Shown: positions 6,407 through 13,169 of the stretch, piece by piece
Layout of the letters: each line of letters begins with the position of its first letter
How positions within the stretch are numbered: position 1 is the first letter of the stretch
Virus record (IMG/VR): IMGVR_UViG_3300049489_000453
Coordinates: 1 to 30,999 of that record
DNA: 30,999 bases
Direction: 5' to 3' (one strand)
DNA from: a virus
Program-made: the position numbers and the translations under genes
Notes under the pieces: generated by a model
Told to the model about the DNA's origin: nothing
What the model saw: the letters and a program-made list of their open reading frames with translations, nothing else
The model's database searches: none

Positions 6407-6670
6407 ATGAGTGAAGGAATCAAAGAGACTAAAGAAGCGTTATTGGCGTTAGTATCGCTTGGTAAGTATGTCGCATCTTTGGGAGCCGATGGGTTCGACC
6501 TGTCAGATGTTGGCAGCCTAATCACAAAGCTAGTCGTTGACGAAAAGTTCAAAGAATTGCTTGCCGCTGGCATCAAAGGCGCTGAAACCGTACCAGCAGA
6601 ATTAAGTCAGCTAGACATTTCAGAAAGCCTAGAACTTGTTGCCCTATTGGTTGACGTTCTTCGCAAGTAA
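6407..6670 (+). CDS. small acidic helical protein, unknown function
   Basis: This encodes 87 residues starting at an ATG after GCGAGG. The sequence is almost entirely amphipathic helix, rich in Leu, Ala and Val (KEALLALVSLGKYVASLG, VGSLITKLVVDEKFKELLAAG, ESLELVALLVDVLRK). It has no signal peptide, cysteines or catalytic motif. A TAAAAT box lies about 30 bases upstream (around 6372). It ends one base before the stop codon of the opposing endonuclease gene. Function unknown; a small structural or regulatory helix bundle is as far as the sequence goes. Confidence 0.65.
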   Translation: MSEGIKETKEALLALVSLGKYVASLGADGFDLSDVGSLITKLVVDEKFKELLAAGIKGAETVPAELSQLDISESLELVALLVDVLRK

Positions 6671-7369
6671 TTATGAGGCCATGGCATTTAGGTTAAATAC
6701 TTTTAATATGTCATGGCCTTTTAAAATTCTTTTATACGCAGCAGAATAGCTAAAATTATAAATCTCGCACCATTCTGCGAGAGTTTTTGTTTGACAACAA
6801 ATTTGTATTTTAAGATTTGTTCTTCTATTTCTTGATTGTTCTTTCGCAGTGGCCCACCTAATATTTCCAGGTTCATAGCCGAGAGCGTTGTCTATTCGGT
6901 CAATAGAATGAGAATCAGACGGGCTTGGACCAACATAGTCATAAAAAGCGCAAAAATCATTTATCCAAGGTTCATACATTTTTATACCTCTTCCACCGTA
7001 GCGGTCATAGGCATGGGCAGTAGTTTTGTAGCACCTTGCTTTTATTTTGCACCATATATTATGTTCTCGGCTTTGGCTTAACCTTCGCTCTCCTCTTTCT
7101 GCACGATATAAAACATTTGACCATTCAACATTTCCAGGCTCAAAACCTTTTGACCTATCAATTCTTTGAAAATAATATTTACCTTCAGGATTTGGTCCGA
7201 TGTCGTCCATAAAAGAAATGCAGTCGTTTTTCCATTTCTCGCACATTGTTATACCTGAACCGCCATTTTTCGGGTATTCAGGATGATTTTTGTTGTAACA
7301 AACCTGCATAATCCTATCCCAAACCTTGTATTCTTTCGTTCCTCTTTTATTGTGAACTCTTATAGACAT
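6671..7369 (-). CDS. HNH-like (homing-type) endonuclease with tandemly duplicated domain
   Basis: This encodes 232 residues and is the only leftward gene. Residues 102-185 carry the pattern W-x-x-I-x-x-R-C-Y ... YGGRGIKMYEPW ... SIDRIDNALGYEPGNIRWAT-x-x-EQ-x-x-NRR, typical of phage HNH-family nucleases. Residues 12-97 are a second, more diverged copy (KVWDRIMQVCYNK ... NGGSGITMCEKW ... FQRIDRSKGFEPGNVEWS). Residues 193-222 look like a small helix-turn-helix DNA-binding tail (TLAEWCEIYNFSYSAAYKRI-x-x-G). The start at 7369 has a GGAG upstream. Reverse orientation, AT-rich codons and tail-to-tail placement against a phage gene suggest a mobile insertion. The first copy keeps RID but has lost the S-x-D-x-I-D-N context, so it may be inactive. 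Confidence 0.78.
   Translation of the reverse strand: MSIRVHNKRGTKEYKVWDRIMQVCYNKNHPEYPKNGGSGITMCEKWKNDCISFMDDIGPNPEGKYYFQRIDRSKGFEPGNVEWSNVLYRAERGERRLSQSREHNIWCKIKARCYKTTAHAYDRYGGRGIKMYEPWINDFCAFYDYVGPSPSDSHSIDRIDNALGYEPGNIRWATAKEQSRNRRTNLKIQICCQTKTLAEWCEIYNFSYSAAYKRILKGHDILKVFNLNAMAS
6676..6722 (+). terminator. long hairpin between convergent genes
   Basis: AGGCCATGGCAT (6676-6687) pairs with ATGTCATGGCCT (6708-6719) over 12 bp with one G-T pair and a 20-base loop, followed by a short T-run. It overlaps the last codons of the endonuclease gene. It probably ends rightward transcription from 6407; on the other strand no T-run follows. Confidence 0.55.
6815..7336 (-). repeat. two diverged copies of a domain inside the HNH-like gene
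   Basis: Bases 7336-7079 (residues 12-97) and 7066-6815 (residues 102-185) encode aligned segments. They share W at the start, R/V-x-C-Y, (N/Y)GG-x-GI-x-M, W, D-(Y/I)-(I/V)-GP-(N/S)-P, RID and GFEPGN/GYEPGN then V/I-x-W. The similarity is seen at protein level; nucleotide identity is low, so the duplication is old. Confidence 0.7.
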
Positions 7370-7453
7370 ATTTTAAAAACTCCAAAATTTATCAATTAAC
7401 TACCAAAAACAAGGCAAATAATCTATTATATACTCAAGAACTCCTGTCTTTTG

Positions 7454-7482
7454 ATCCCGGGTAGCGATACCTGGGATTTTTT
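7454..7482 (+). terminator. intrinsic terminator insulating the late operon
   Basis: ATCCCGGGTA (7454-7463) pairs with TACCTGGGAT (7468-7477) over 10 bp with one G-T pair, closed by a GCGA (GNRA-type) tetraloop and followed by TTTTT. It stops rightward transcription just ahead of the late-operon start region. Confidence 0.75.
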
Positions 7483-7495
7483 CTTAACGGCGGTT

Positions 7496-7527
7496 TTGTA
7501 TCATGATTTAACCGAGTCGGTTATAAT
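7496..7527 (+). promoter_or_regulatory. candidate late promoter with overlapping palindromic operator
   Basis: TATAAT at 7522-7527 lies about 20 bases before the first late gene. A weak -35-like TTGTAT is at 7496-7501, with a long 20-base spacer. A perfect palindrome, AACCGA-G-TCGGTT (7510-7522), abuts the TATAAT box and could bind a dimeric regulator, activator or repressor. With a terminator directly upstream, this is the most likely transcription start of the packaging and structural genes. Confidence 0.4.
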
Positions 7528-7547
7528 AAGAGAAAACGAGGAAGACA

Positions 7548-8285
7548 ATGAAACAATTTTTGATTGTTCCAGATTGCCATTTTCCTTTCCATGACCTTAA
7601 ATATATTAACTTTATAACCCGACTTTTATCTTATCTAAAATCCACAGGAAAATTAAAGGGGCTTGTCCAGTTAGGAGACGCCCTTGATTTTTTTCAGGTT
7701 TCTACTTACCCAAAAGATCCGGCCAGAAGAAACTCAATCAAAGATGACATGGATGATTATTTAGGCATCGTCAATCTTTGGACTACGTATTTACCAAAGG
7801 GCGGCGAATATCATCAAATCGAAGGAAATCACGAATACAGACTACAGAAATATATTGCCAACAACGCCAAGGAAATCTATCAGCTCGTCACTTCAGTAGA
7901 GTCTTATTTGTCCACAAGATTTAAGTCCAAGAATCACAAATTTATTTGGCACAAATACACAAAATGGGATTCTCTTAAGATCGGGGACGTAAACATTCTC
8001 CACGGCTTCTATTATAATCAGCACGCGGCCGCAACAAATTTAGCCAAATACAAAACCAATATTATAACAGGACATACGCACCGCCTTCAACTTATCAGCG
8101 ACGGAAAGCATTACTCGGCAACCCTTGGTCACGGGTCGGACGAAAAAGAGACAGCACACAACCCAGTCCCGAGCGGATGGCAGCAATCTTGTGCGGTTCT
8201 TACCCTACTTGATTCCGGCAAAACTAATCTAGAAATCATTCTTGTAAACGCTGGAAAGGGAATATATGCAGGCAAGCAAATCTAA
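7548..8285 (+). CDS. calcineurin-like metallophosphoesterase
   Basis: This encodes 245 residues starting at an ATG after GAGGAAG. All metal-binding blocks of the family are present in order: D9-x-H11, GDALD at 43-47, GNHE at 93-96, LHG (His152) and GHTH at 175-178. It should hydrolyse a phosphomono- or phosphodiester, such as a nucleotide, nucleic-acid end or phosphoprotein, with two metal ions in the cytosol. It opens the late operon just ahead of an HExxH protein and the terminase genes, and its end overlaps the next start by 20 bases. Such enzymes occur in phages, but the substrate cannot be deduced here. A role in DNA-end handling before packaging is a guess from context. Confidence 0.9.
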   Translation: MKQFLIVPDCHFPFHDLKYINFITRLLSYLKSTGKLKGLVQLGDALDFFQVSTYPKDPARRNSIKDDMDDYLGIVNLWTTYLPKGGEYHQIEGNHEYRLQKYIANNAKEIYQLVTSVESYLSTRFKSKNHKFIWHKYTKWDSLKIGDVNILHGFYYNQHAAATNLAKYKTNIITGHTHRLQLISDGKHYSATLGHGSDEKETAHNPVPSGWQQSCAVLTLLDSGKTNLEIILVNAGKGIYAGKQI

Positions 8286-8580
8286 TATTCCTACAAGTAT
8301 AACGATCCTTGGTAAGAAAATTAAAATTAGAAAGCCTAAAAAACTTGTCGACCAATCCGGGAACGAGCTCTTTGGTTTGTTCGACCACGACAAGATGATT
8401 ATTTATGTTTCACAAAGTAAAGACCACGACATCAATTCTACTTTTTTCCACGAGTGTATTCATGTTGCCTTGTTTATTTCTGGCCATAATGAGACGCTTG
8501 AACACGAGCAAGAAGAGGCAATCGTCCGCCTTCTTGAACACGCTTTATTTCCTATTTTAGGAGAACTCAAATGGAACTAA
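8266..8580 (+). CDS. small zincin-type (HExxH) metallopeptidase-like protein
   Basis: This encodes 104 residues, overlapping the phosphoesterase by 20 bases. The motif HECIH at 62-66 sits in a helix after a segment with two beta strands (SITILGKKIKIR, MIIYVSQS), followed by a second acidic helix (HEQEEAIVRLLEHAL) that may supply a third zinc ligand. This compact layout resembles the minimal zincin domains of ImmA/IrrE and SprT type found in phages. It would bind one zinc ion and may cleave a protein, but such small domains are not always active. The stop overlaps the next start. The peptidase role is inference from one motif. Confidence 0.65.
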   Translation: MQASKSNIPTSITILGKKIKIRKPKKLVDQSGNELFGLFDHDKMIIYVSQSKDHDINSTFFHECIHVALFISGHNETLEHEQEEAIVRLLEHALFPILGELKWN

Positions 8581-8807
8581 TTAAGGTCAGACTTGCCGAC
8601 AAGTTCACTTATATCAATATTGAGAAAATTCTTTTCTTCGAGGAAAACCGGGTCGGGTTTACAGAACTTCACCTAGACTCGGGCGAGACTTTGGTTATTC
8701 CTATCGAGCCAGAACAGCTTGCGATTATGCTTACACGCGGGCCTGAACAATACGACCACGATAGCAAGGCTTTGACACCCGCGGACTTAACTGCTATTTT
8801 CAAATAA
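8571..8807 (+). CDS. small beta-strand protein, unknown function
   Basis: This encodes 78 residues. ATG 8571 overlaps the previous stop by ten bases and its own stop overlaps the TerS start (TAATG). Residues 1-50 form four probable strands (LIKVRLADKFTYINIEKILFFEE, FTELHLDSGETLVIPIE), reminiscent of small one-domain regulators of FlbD or LytTR-like fold, but the likeness is superficial. The tail is polar and helical. Function unknown; its place directly before the terminase suggests a packaging-linked or regulatory role. Confidence 0.6.
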   Translation: MELIKVRLADKFTYINIEKILFFEENRVGFTELHLDSGETLVIPIEPEQLAIMLTRGPEQYDHDSKALTPADLTAIFK

Positions 8808-9298
8808 TGGCTAAAAGAAGAAACAAAGAACCAGAACCGTCCAGTAAACAGGCGGCATTTAACGCCGAAGTAGATCGTTATATCGCTGCAGGTATGTCGA
8901 GCCATTTCATAGCCGACAAGTTCAACCTACCGCTTGAGTCTACCGAAAACCTGATACGGATTAGAACCGAGGCCGTAAAGAATAGCGCAAGCAATCAAAG
9001 AATCCTTTTAAGGCAACTTTTCAGGGACGCCGTCCCGCGTGCGGTTAATAAAATTAATAGCCTAATCGGTGGCGACTACGAGAAGACAGAGGCAGGGATC
9101 GAAAACGCTCTTTTGCAAATGAAGGCGAGCGACATTCTTCTTAAACACGCCGTTAAATTTATAGACGAGGACGTTGTAACCGCTTGGATCGAGCGGCCTA
9201 CCTTTGCGCAAGAAAAAAACAAACTATTTCAATATACGGCCGAGATCGATTCGTCTGGTTCGGTTATTCTTTCGGCAGAAGTTGAGGACGATATATGA
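8807..9298 (+). CDS. probable terminase small subunit
   Basis: This encodes 163 residues directly before the large terminase, sharing a four-base ATGA overlap with it. The N-terminal third is basic and helical, with a helix-turn-helix-like stretch (VDRYIAAGMSSHFIADKFNL, about residues 27-46). The middle is helical and could oligomerise, and the C-terminus has beta strands (SSGSVILSAEVEDDI), which in TerS proteins usually contact the large subunit. TerS recognises the packaging site on phage DNA and controls the motor. The assignment rests mainly on position and overall layout. Confidence 0.6.
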   Translation: MAKRRNKEPEPSSKQAAFNAEVDRYIAAGMSSHFIADKFNLPLESTENLIRIRTEAVKNSASNQRILLRQLFRDAVPRAVNKINSLIGGDYEKTEAGIENALLQMKASDILLKHAVKFIDEDVVTAWIERPTFAQEKNKLFQYTAEIDSSGSVILSAEVEDDI

Positions 9299-10800
9299 CG
9301 CGAGTCCCTAGATACGACATGATTCCTAAACTTTTCAAGGACGACAAGCCTGCTGGGACTAGCGAGCCTTTTAAAATCAAACTACCGGCGCCGTATCACG
9401 ACTGGCAAAAAATGCTAATCAACTCCAAGATCAAGCTTATGGTTTTTCCGTGTAGCACAAAAGTTGGGAAGTCTATCGCCGGTTCGTCGCGGCTAATTAT
9501 AAACAGTTTTAGCGCGCCGCGAGGACAAGACGCTCTGTATAGAGTTATAGCACCGACTTACGCTTTGTCAAAAATTACTTATCAATATCTAAATAGGCTT
9601 GTCCCTGAAAACCTGCCTCAGGCAAATATAGTGGATTATGAACGGGTAAACGAGCACTGGAAATCTTTCACTCCCGAACGATCCGAGCACGCTGGTTATT
9701 TTAGATGGAAACATAACGGCTCTATGGTGCAGTGTGTTCACGGAGACAACCCAGAAGTTACGATCGAAGGCGCGAGGGTCTACGGGAATTGTTTCGACGA
9801 GGCAGCCAAGTTAAAGCGTCAAGTATTTGACTCGGCAATGTCTACGACGACTCAGACCGGAGGCTGGAACTGCCTTTACGGCACGCCGAGAGGCAAAAAC
9901 TGGTATTACGAACTGTTTAGAGAATGCCGTGAGCACATGGAGTGGGCGCACAGAACCGGCAAACCTCTTGAAATGTATGCCGCCCAAGCGCGCACGATCG
10001 ACAATCCTTTCGTACCAAAAGAATCAATCGAGCGAGCCAGAAAACATTTACCGGATAGAATCTTTAGACAGCTTTTTGAGGCCGAGTTTTTAGACGACGG
10101 ATCCGTTTTCATAGGCTACAAGGATTGCGTTTTTGGGGATAAGATAGAATTCGAGCCAGACCAAAAGGTTCAAATCTGGACAGACCCGGAATGCGATACC
10201 AGGGAAGTCGTAATCGGAGCCGACTGGGCAAAGCGTGACGACTATTTTGTTGCAGCCGCAATAGATCCGACACATAACCCGCCGAAAGTTGTAGGAATTA
10301 TAAGAACTACGCACGTCGATTATACGGCCTGCATTAGACTTCTTTACAATTTCACCAAGAAATTTAAGAGCGTTTACCTAATCCGACACGACCGCACAGG
10401 TGTCGGCGATGTAATTGACGAAATGCTGCAGCCGCTAGGGATTCATATAGAGCCTATTGTTTTTACAAACGCAAGCAAGGCGCATCTTGTGGAGCGCTAC
10501 CTTGTTGCTCTACAGGGCAAAGACGTAATTATTCCGAACTGGAAAATCCTTCTCGACGAGCACGACACCTACGACGCAACGGTTACGGCCACAGGATTGC
10601 CTAAATATGGTGCAATCTCAGGAAGTCATGACGATATAATCACGGCTTTAATGCTTGCCTACTCTGCTGCACACGAGATGCGAGACCGTCACCTAGAGGT
10701 TCGAGCACTAGAAGACCTGGACAAAGATCACGATTACGTGGATCATTTCTCTAAAATAATTTCTGAATTTGAAGATAGCTACGATTCGGAGTACAATTAA
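9295..10800 (+). CDS. terL: terminase large subunit (packaging ATPase and nuclease)
   Basis: This encodes 501 residues. The ATPase domain shows a Walker A-type loop CSTKVGKS at 53-60, a Walker B with catalytic acid VYGNCFDEA at 162-170, and a coupling-motif-like YGTPRG at 195-200. The nuclease domain has the RNase H-like acid in VVIGADWAKRDDYF (Asp310), a second acid in IRHDRTGVGD (366 region), and a third in SHDDI at 444-448. It cuts concatemeric DNA and drives it into the prohead through the portal. Length and motif order are typical of phage TerL. The Walker A has Thr-Lys-Val instead of the usual Gly/Arg-rich loop, within the known variation. The next gene starts four bases after its stop. 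Confidence 0.93.
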   Translation: MTRVPRYDMIPKLFKDDKPAGTSEPFKIKLPAPYHDWQKMLINSKIKLMVFPCSTKVGKSIAGSSRLIINSFSAPRGQDALYRVIAPTYALSKITYQYLNRLVPENLPQANIVDYERVNEHWKSFTPERSEHAGYFRWKHNGSMVQCVHGDNPEVTIEGARVYGNCFDEAAKLKRQVFDSAMSTTTQTGGWNCLYGTPRGKNWYYELFRECREHMEWAHRTGKPLEMYAAQARTIDNPFVPKESIERARKHLPDRIFRQLFEAEFLDDGSVFIGYKDCVFGDKIEFEPDQKVQIWTDPECDTREVVIGADWAKRDDYFVAAAIDPTHNPPKVVGIIRTTHVDYTACIRLLYNFTKKFKSVYLIRHDRTGVGDVIDEMLQPLGIHIEPIVFTNASKAHLVERYLVALQGKDVIIPNWKILLDEHDTYDATVTATGLPKYGAISGSHDDIITALMLAYSAAHEMRDRHLEVRALEDLDKDHDYVDHFSKIISEFEDSYDSEYN

Positions 10801-10804
10801 TAAA

Positions 10805-11002
10805 ATGGCTTTTGTAACTTATTTAAAACACGGCGAAGGAATCAAGATCGGCGAAGCCGTTTTTATTCTACAAAGCGAACGCGGCGCCCGCATTGTTTTA
10901 GAAGTAGACGACAAAGTCGTAATTACAAAGATGACAAAAGAGGAAGTAAACAATGGCCGATGGCGTAAAAAAGCGAAAATCAAAAGCGAAGTCAGCGAAT
11001 GA
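10805..11002 (+). CDS. CsrA-like small RNA-binding protein (tentative)
   Basis: ATG 10805, just after the TerL stop, gives 65 residues; the frame runs further upstream inside terL, but that has no ribosome site. Residues 8-43 match the CsrA/RsmA strand pattern: G-E-x-I-x-IG-(E)-x-V-x-I ... G-x-x-I-x-L-x-V ... VVITK, followed by a T-K-E-E-V helix, as in CsrA's GESI-IGD ... VRLGI ... V-x-R-x-EI. CsrA dimers bind GGA motifs in mRNA leaders. The conserved CsrA Arg near the start of the last helix is Lys or missing here. The gene overlaps the portal start by 50 bases; its basic tail (RWRKKAKIK) lies in this overlap. Confidence 0.45.
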   Translation: MAFVTYLKHGEGIKIGEAVFILQSERGARIVLEVDDKVVITKMTKEEVNNGRWRKKAKIKSEVSE

Positions 11003-13166
11003 TTTTGATTTTGAAGAATTTGAGCACACCGATTATCGCTTAAAATATATAGACGGAAACGGCGCCCAAGGTGAACCGGATCAACCTTTTTGGGCATCTG
11101 AAAACAAAGCATATGCCGACTTACAGACGATTAAAAAACTTTTCTTTTCCGAGGACTGGGTTTTCTCGACCGTTGACGCCGTTGCTCAACCTATAAGCAC
11201 GATACCAATTCACGTCTTTAGAACACAGATGGTCGACGGGCAAGAAGAAAAAACAAAAGTTCGCTCGGACACGATTAGCAAGATATTTAATCAGCCGAAC
11301 CGTTATCAAACTAAGTCACACTTGCTTTATTGCCTTGCGGCCGATTATCTTTTAACCGGAAACTGTTACGCTTGGCGTTCCGAGTCTGGGTCTTTGTATC
11401 AAATCCCAGCCGAGAACGTGATTTATAACTTTGGCAAAGATGCACTCCCTAGCGGTTATCTTGTTATGACCGATTCGGAGAACGGACTGCCTACGGTTCG
11501 TCATTCGATTGCTTTGAATGCCATGGCGCACGCTAAAAGGCCGAATCCTTCGAGCGCAATCTACGGTCTTTCTCCGTTCGTTCCTGGTCGTCGCTCGGTT
11601 TTGTTTAATCGTTACTCGTCCGAATACCTAAACAATTTCTATTTAAAGGGCGCAAGTCCTCAGTGGATTCTAGAAATGGCGGCCGACGCCAACGAAAAGG
11701 CAGTCGGGAAACTTCTTTCTAGCTTTGAGGCTTCCTACGTAGGGCGCAGGAACCAGCGGCGGACTTTGATTTTACCTCGCGGGGTTTCTGCAAAACCTTC
11801 CGAGACTAAGATTGCCGACCAGCAGTTAAAAGACTTGATTACAATGAACCGTGAAAACATTCTAGCGGTTCTTAAGGTTCCTAAACACGTTCTTGGTTTA
11901 CAAACTAGCGGCTCTCTTGGCTCGGAAGAACACAAGCAGGCTCTTAAATATTTCTGGCAAACCACGGTCACAGATACAGCAAAGGCAATCGCTCAGTCCT
12001 TGACGCAAGTATTTTTTCCTAACGGGGAATACAGTATCGAGTTTGATTTTTCCGAAATAGCAGAACTTCAAGACGACGAAATGCAGAAAGCTTTATTGTC
12101 TAAAGAGCTTCTTAACATTATGACGCCAAACGAAGTTCGCAAAAAAATTTGGAAGCTTGACGCAATAGAAGGAGGCGACACGATTGCGAGTTTTCAGCCC
12201 AAGCCTGCTTTTAATCAATTCGGACTGTCAGAACCTGAACAAATTCCAGAACCTGAGCCGGTAGTAAACGAGACGAAAAACCTTTTGACTTTTAATTTTA
12301 ATGAAAACCACAAAAAGGCTATCGACAAAAGCGCACAAGAGACAAAAAAAATAGAAAAAGAATCTTACGCACAACGATTTTCTGCCGCTACGAAGCTTAT
12401 TACTAAGCAGATCGAGACCGCACTAGACGTTATTAATCCTGGGTCAAAAGCGGATTTAAATAAAAAAGAAATTAAAAAGAAATTAGTAGATACCTTTAAG
12501 GAAATGGAATCTGACTACGTAAATGAGGCTGATAAAGACTTAATTGGCACGGCAGAACTTGGCTACGACAAACAAGTCGACCTTGTTTTTGACGAGCAGG
12601 CTAAAGAAGCCCTTGCAGCGGCTAAGGAAAAAGACGCAAAAGGACGCCGTAAACTTTTAACGGACCGCAATCTTTTTAGCTTTAAATCGGCCACTAAGAC
12701 AAATACAGAAAACATCATGTACGAAGTCGAACGCGGGATAAAAGAAAGTCTATCTATATCTGACGTGTCTAAAAATATAGCGCAGTATATGAAAGACAAC
12801 CTTAAGTGGCGCTCCGATATGATGGCTCGCACGGAAACCCTTACAGCACTTAGCGTCGGACAAGACTCTGTTTTAAAACAAGCCAAGGCGTCAGGTATTA
12901 AGAAAATGAAAAAGGTCTGGGTTTCTGCTGCCGACGAGCGAGTTAGATCAGCACACGCCGACGCGATGGGACAGACAGTAGATTCGGACAGTCCTTTTAT
13001 AGTTTCAGGCGAAAAGCTTATGTATCCTAGAGCACCGGGCGGATCGGCTGGCAACGTGATTAACTGCCGTTGCGACATGCTTATGATTCCTAGCGACGAG
13101 ATATCAGACTACGATCAAGACATAGAAAATTTAGAAGAACAACAAGAACAAAACAGAGGAGATTAA
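10953..13166 (+). CDS. portal protein fused to MuF-type minor head domain
   Basis: This encodes 737 residues starting at an ATG after GAGGAAG, inside the preceding gene's end. Residues 40-420 match HK97-type portals: WVFSTVDAVAQPISTIPIHVF, LLTGNCYAW, the NNFYLKGASPQWILEM block, the ILAVLKVP helix and a C-terminal region with NIMTPNEVRK. The portal forms the dodecameric DNA gate at one capsid vertex. A charged helical stretch (430-590) leads to a MuF/SPP1-gp7 domain with MARTET at 624-629, VSAADERVRSAHADAMGQ, then PGGSAGNVINCRC ending at 707. These two functions are usually separate genes, so the fusion ties a minor head or ejection protein to every portal subunit. It is much longer than the usual 400-500-residue portal. 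Confidence 0.9.
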   Translation: MADGVKKRKSKAKSANDFDFEEFEHTDYRLKYIDGNGAQGEPDQPFWASENKAYADLQTIKKLFFSEDWVFSTVDAVAQPISTIPIHVFRTQMVDGQEEKTKVRSDTISKIFNQPNRYQTKSHLLYCLAADYLLTGNCYAWRSESGSLYQIPAENVIYNFGKDALPSGYLVMTDSENGLPTVRHSIALNAMAHAKRPNPSSAIYGLSPFVPGRRSVLFNRYSSEYLNNFYLKGASPQWILEMAADANEKAVGKLLSSFEASYVGRRNQRRTLILPRGVSAKPSETKIADQQLKDLITMNRENILAVLKVPKHVLGLQTSGSLGSEEHKQALKYFWQTTVTDTAKAIAQSLTQVFFPNGEYSIEFDFSEIAELQDDEMQKALLSKELLNIMTPNEVRKKIWKLDAIEGGDTIASFQPKPAFNQFGLSEPEQIPEPEPVVNETKNLLTFNFNENHKKAIDKSAQETKKIEKESYAQRFSAATKLITKQIETALDVINPGSKADLNKKEIKKKLVDTFKEMESDYVNEADKDLIGTAELGYDKQVDLVFDEQAKEALAAAKEKDAKGRRKLLTDRNLFSFKSATKTNTENIMYEVERGIKESLSISDVSKNIAQYMKDNLKWRSDMMARTETLTALSVGQDSVLKQAKASGIKKMKKVWVSAADERVRSAHADAMGQTVDSDSPFIVSGEKLMYPRAPGGSAGNVINCRCDMLMIPSDEISDYDQDIENLEEQQEQNRGD

Positions 13167-13169
13167 AAC

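Noticed and set aside
12563-13078. Leftward 171-codon open frame opposite the portal/MuF gene
   Set aside because: It is the antisense of a well-supported domain; length comes from codon bias, not from a separate gene.
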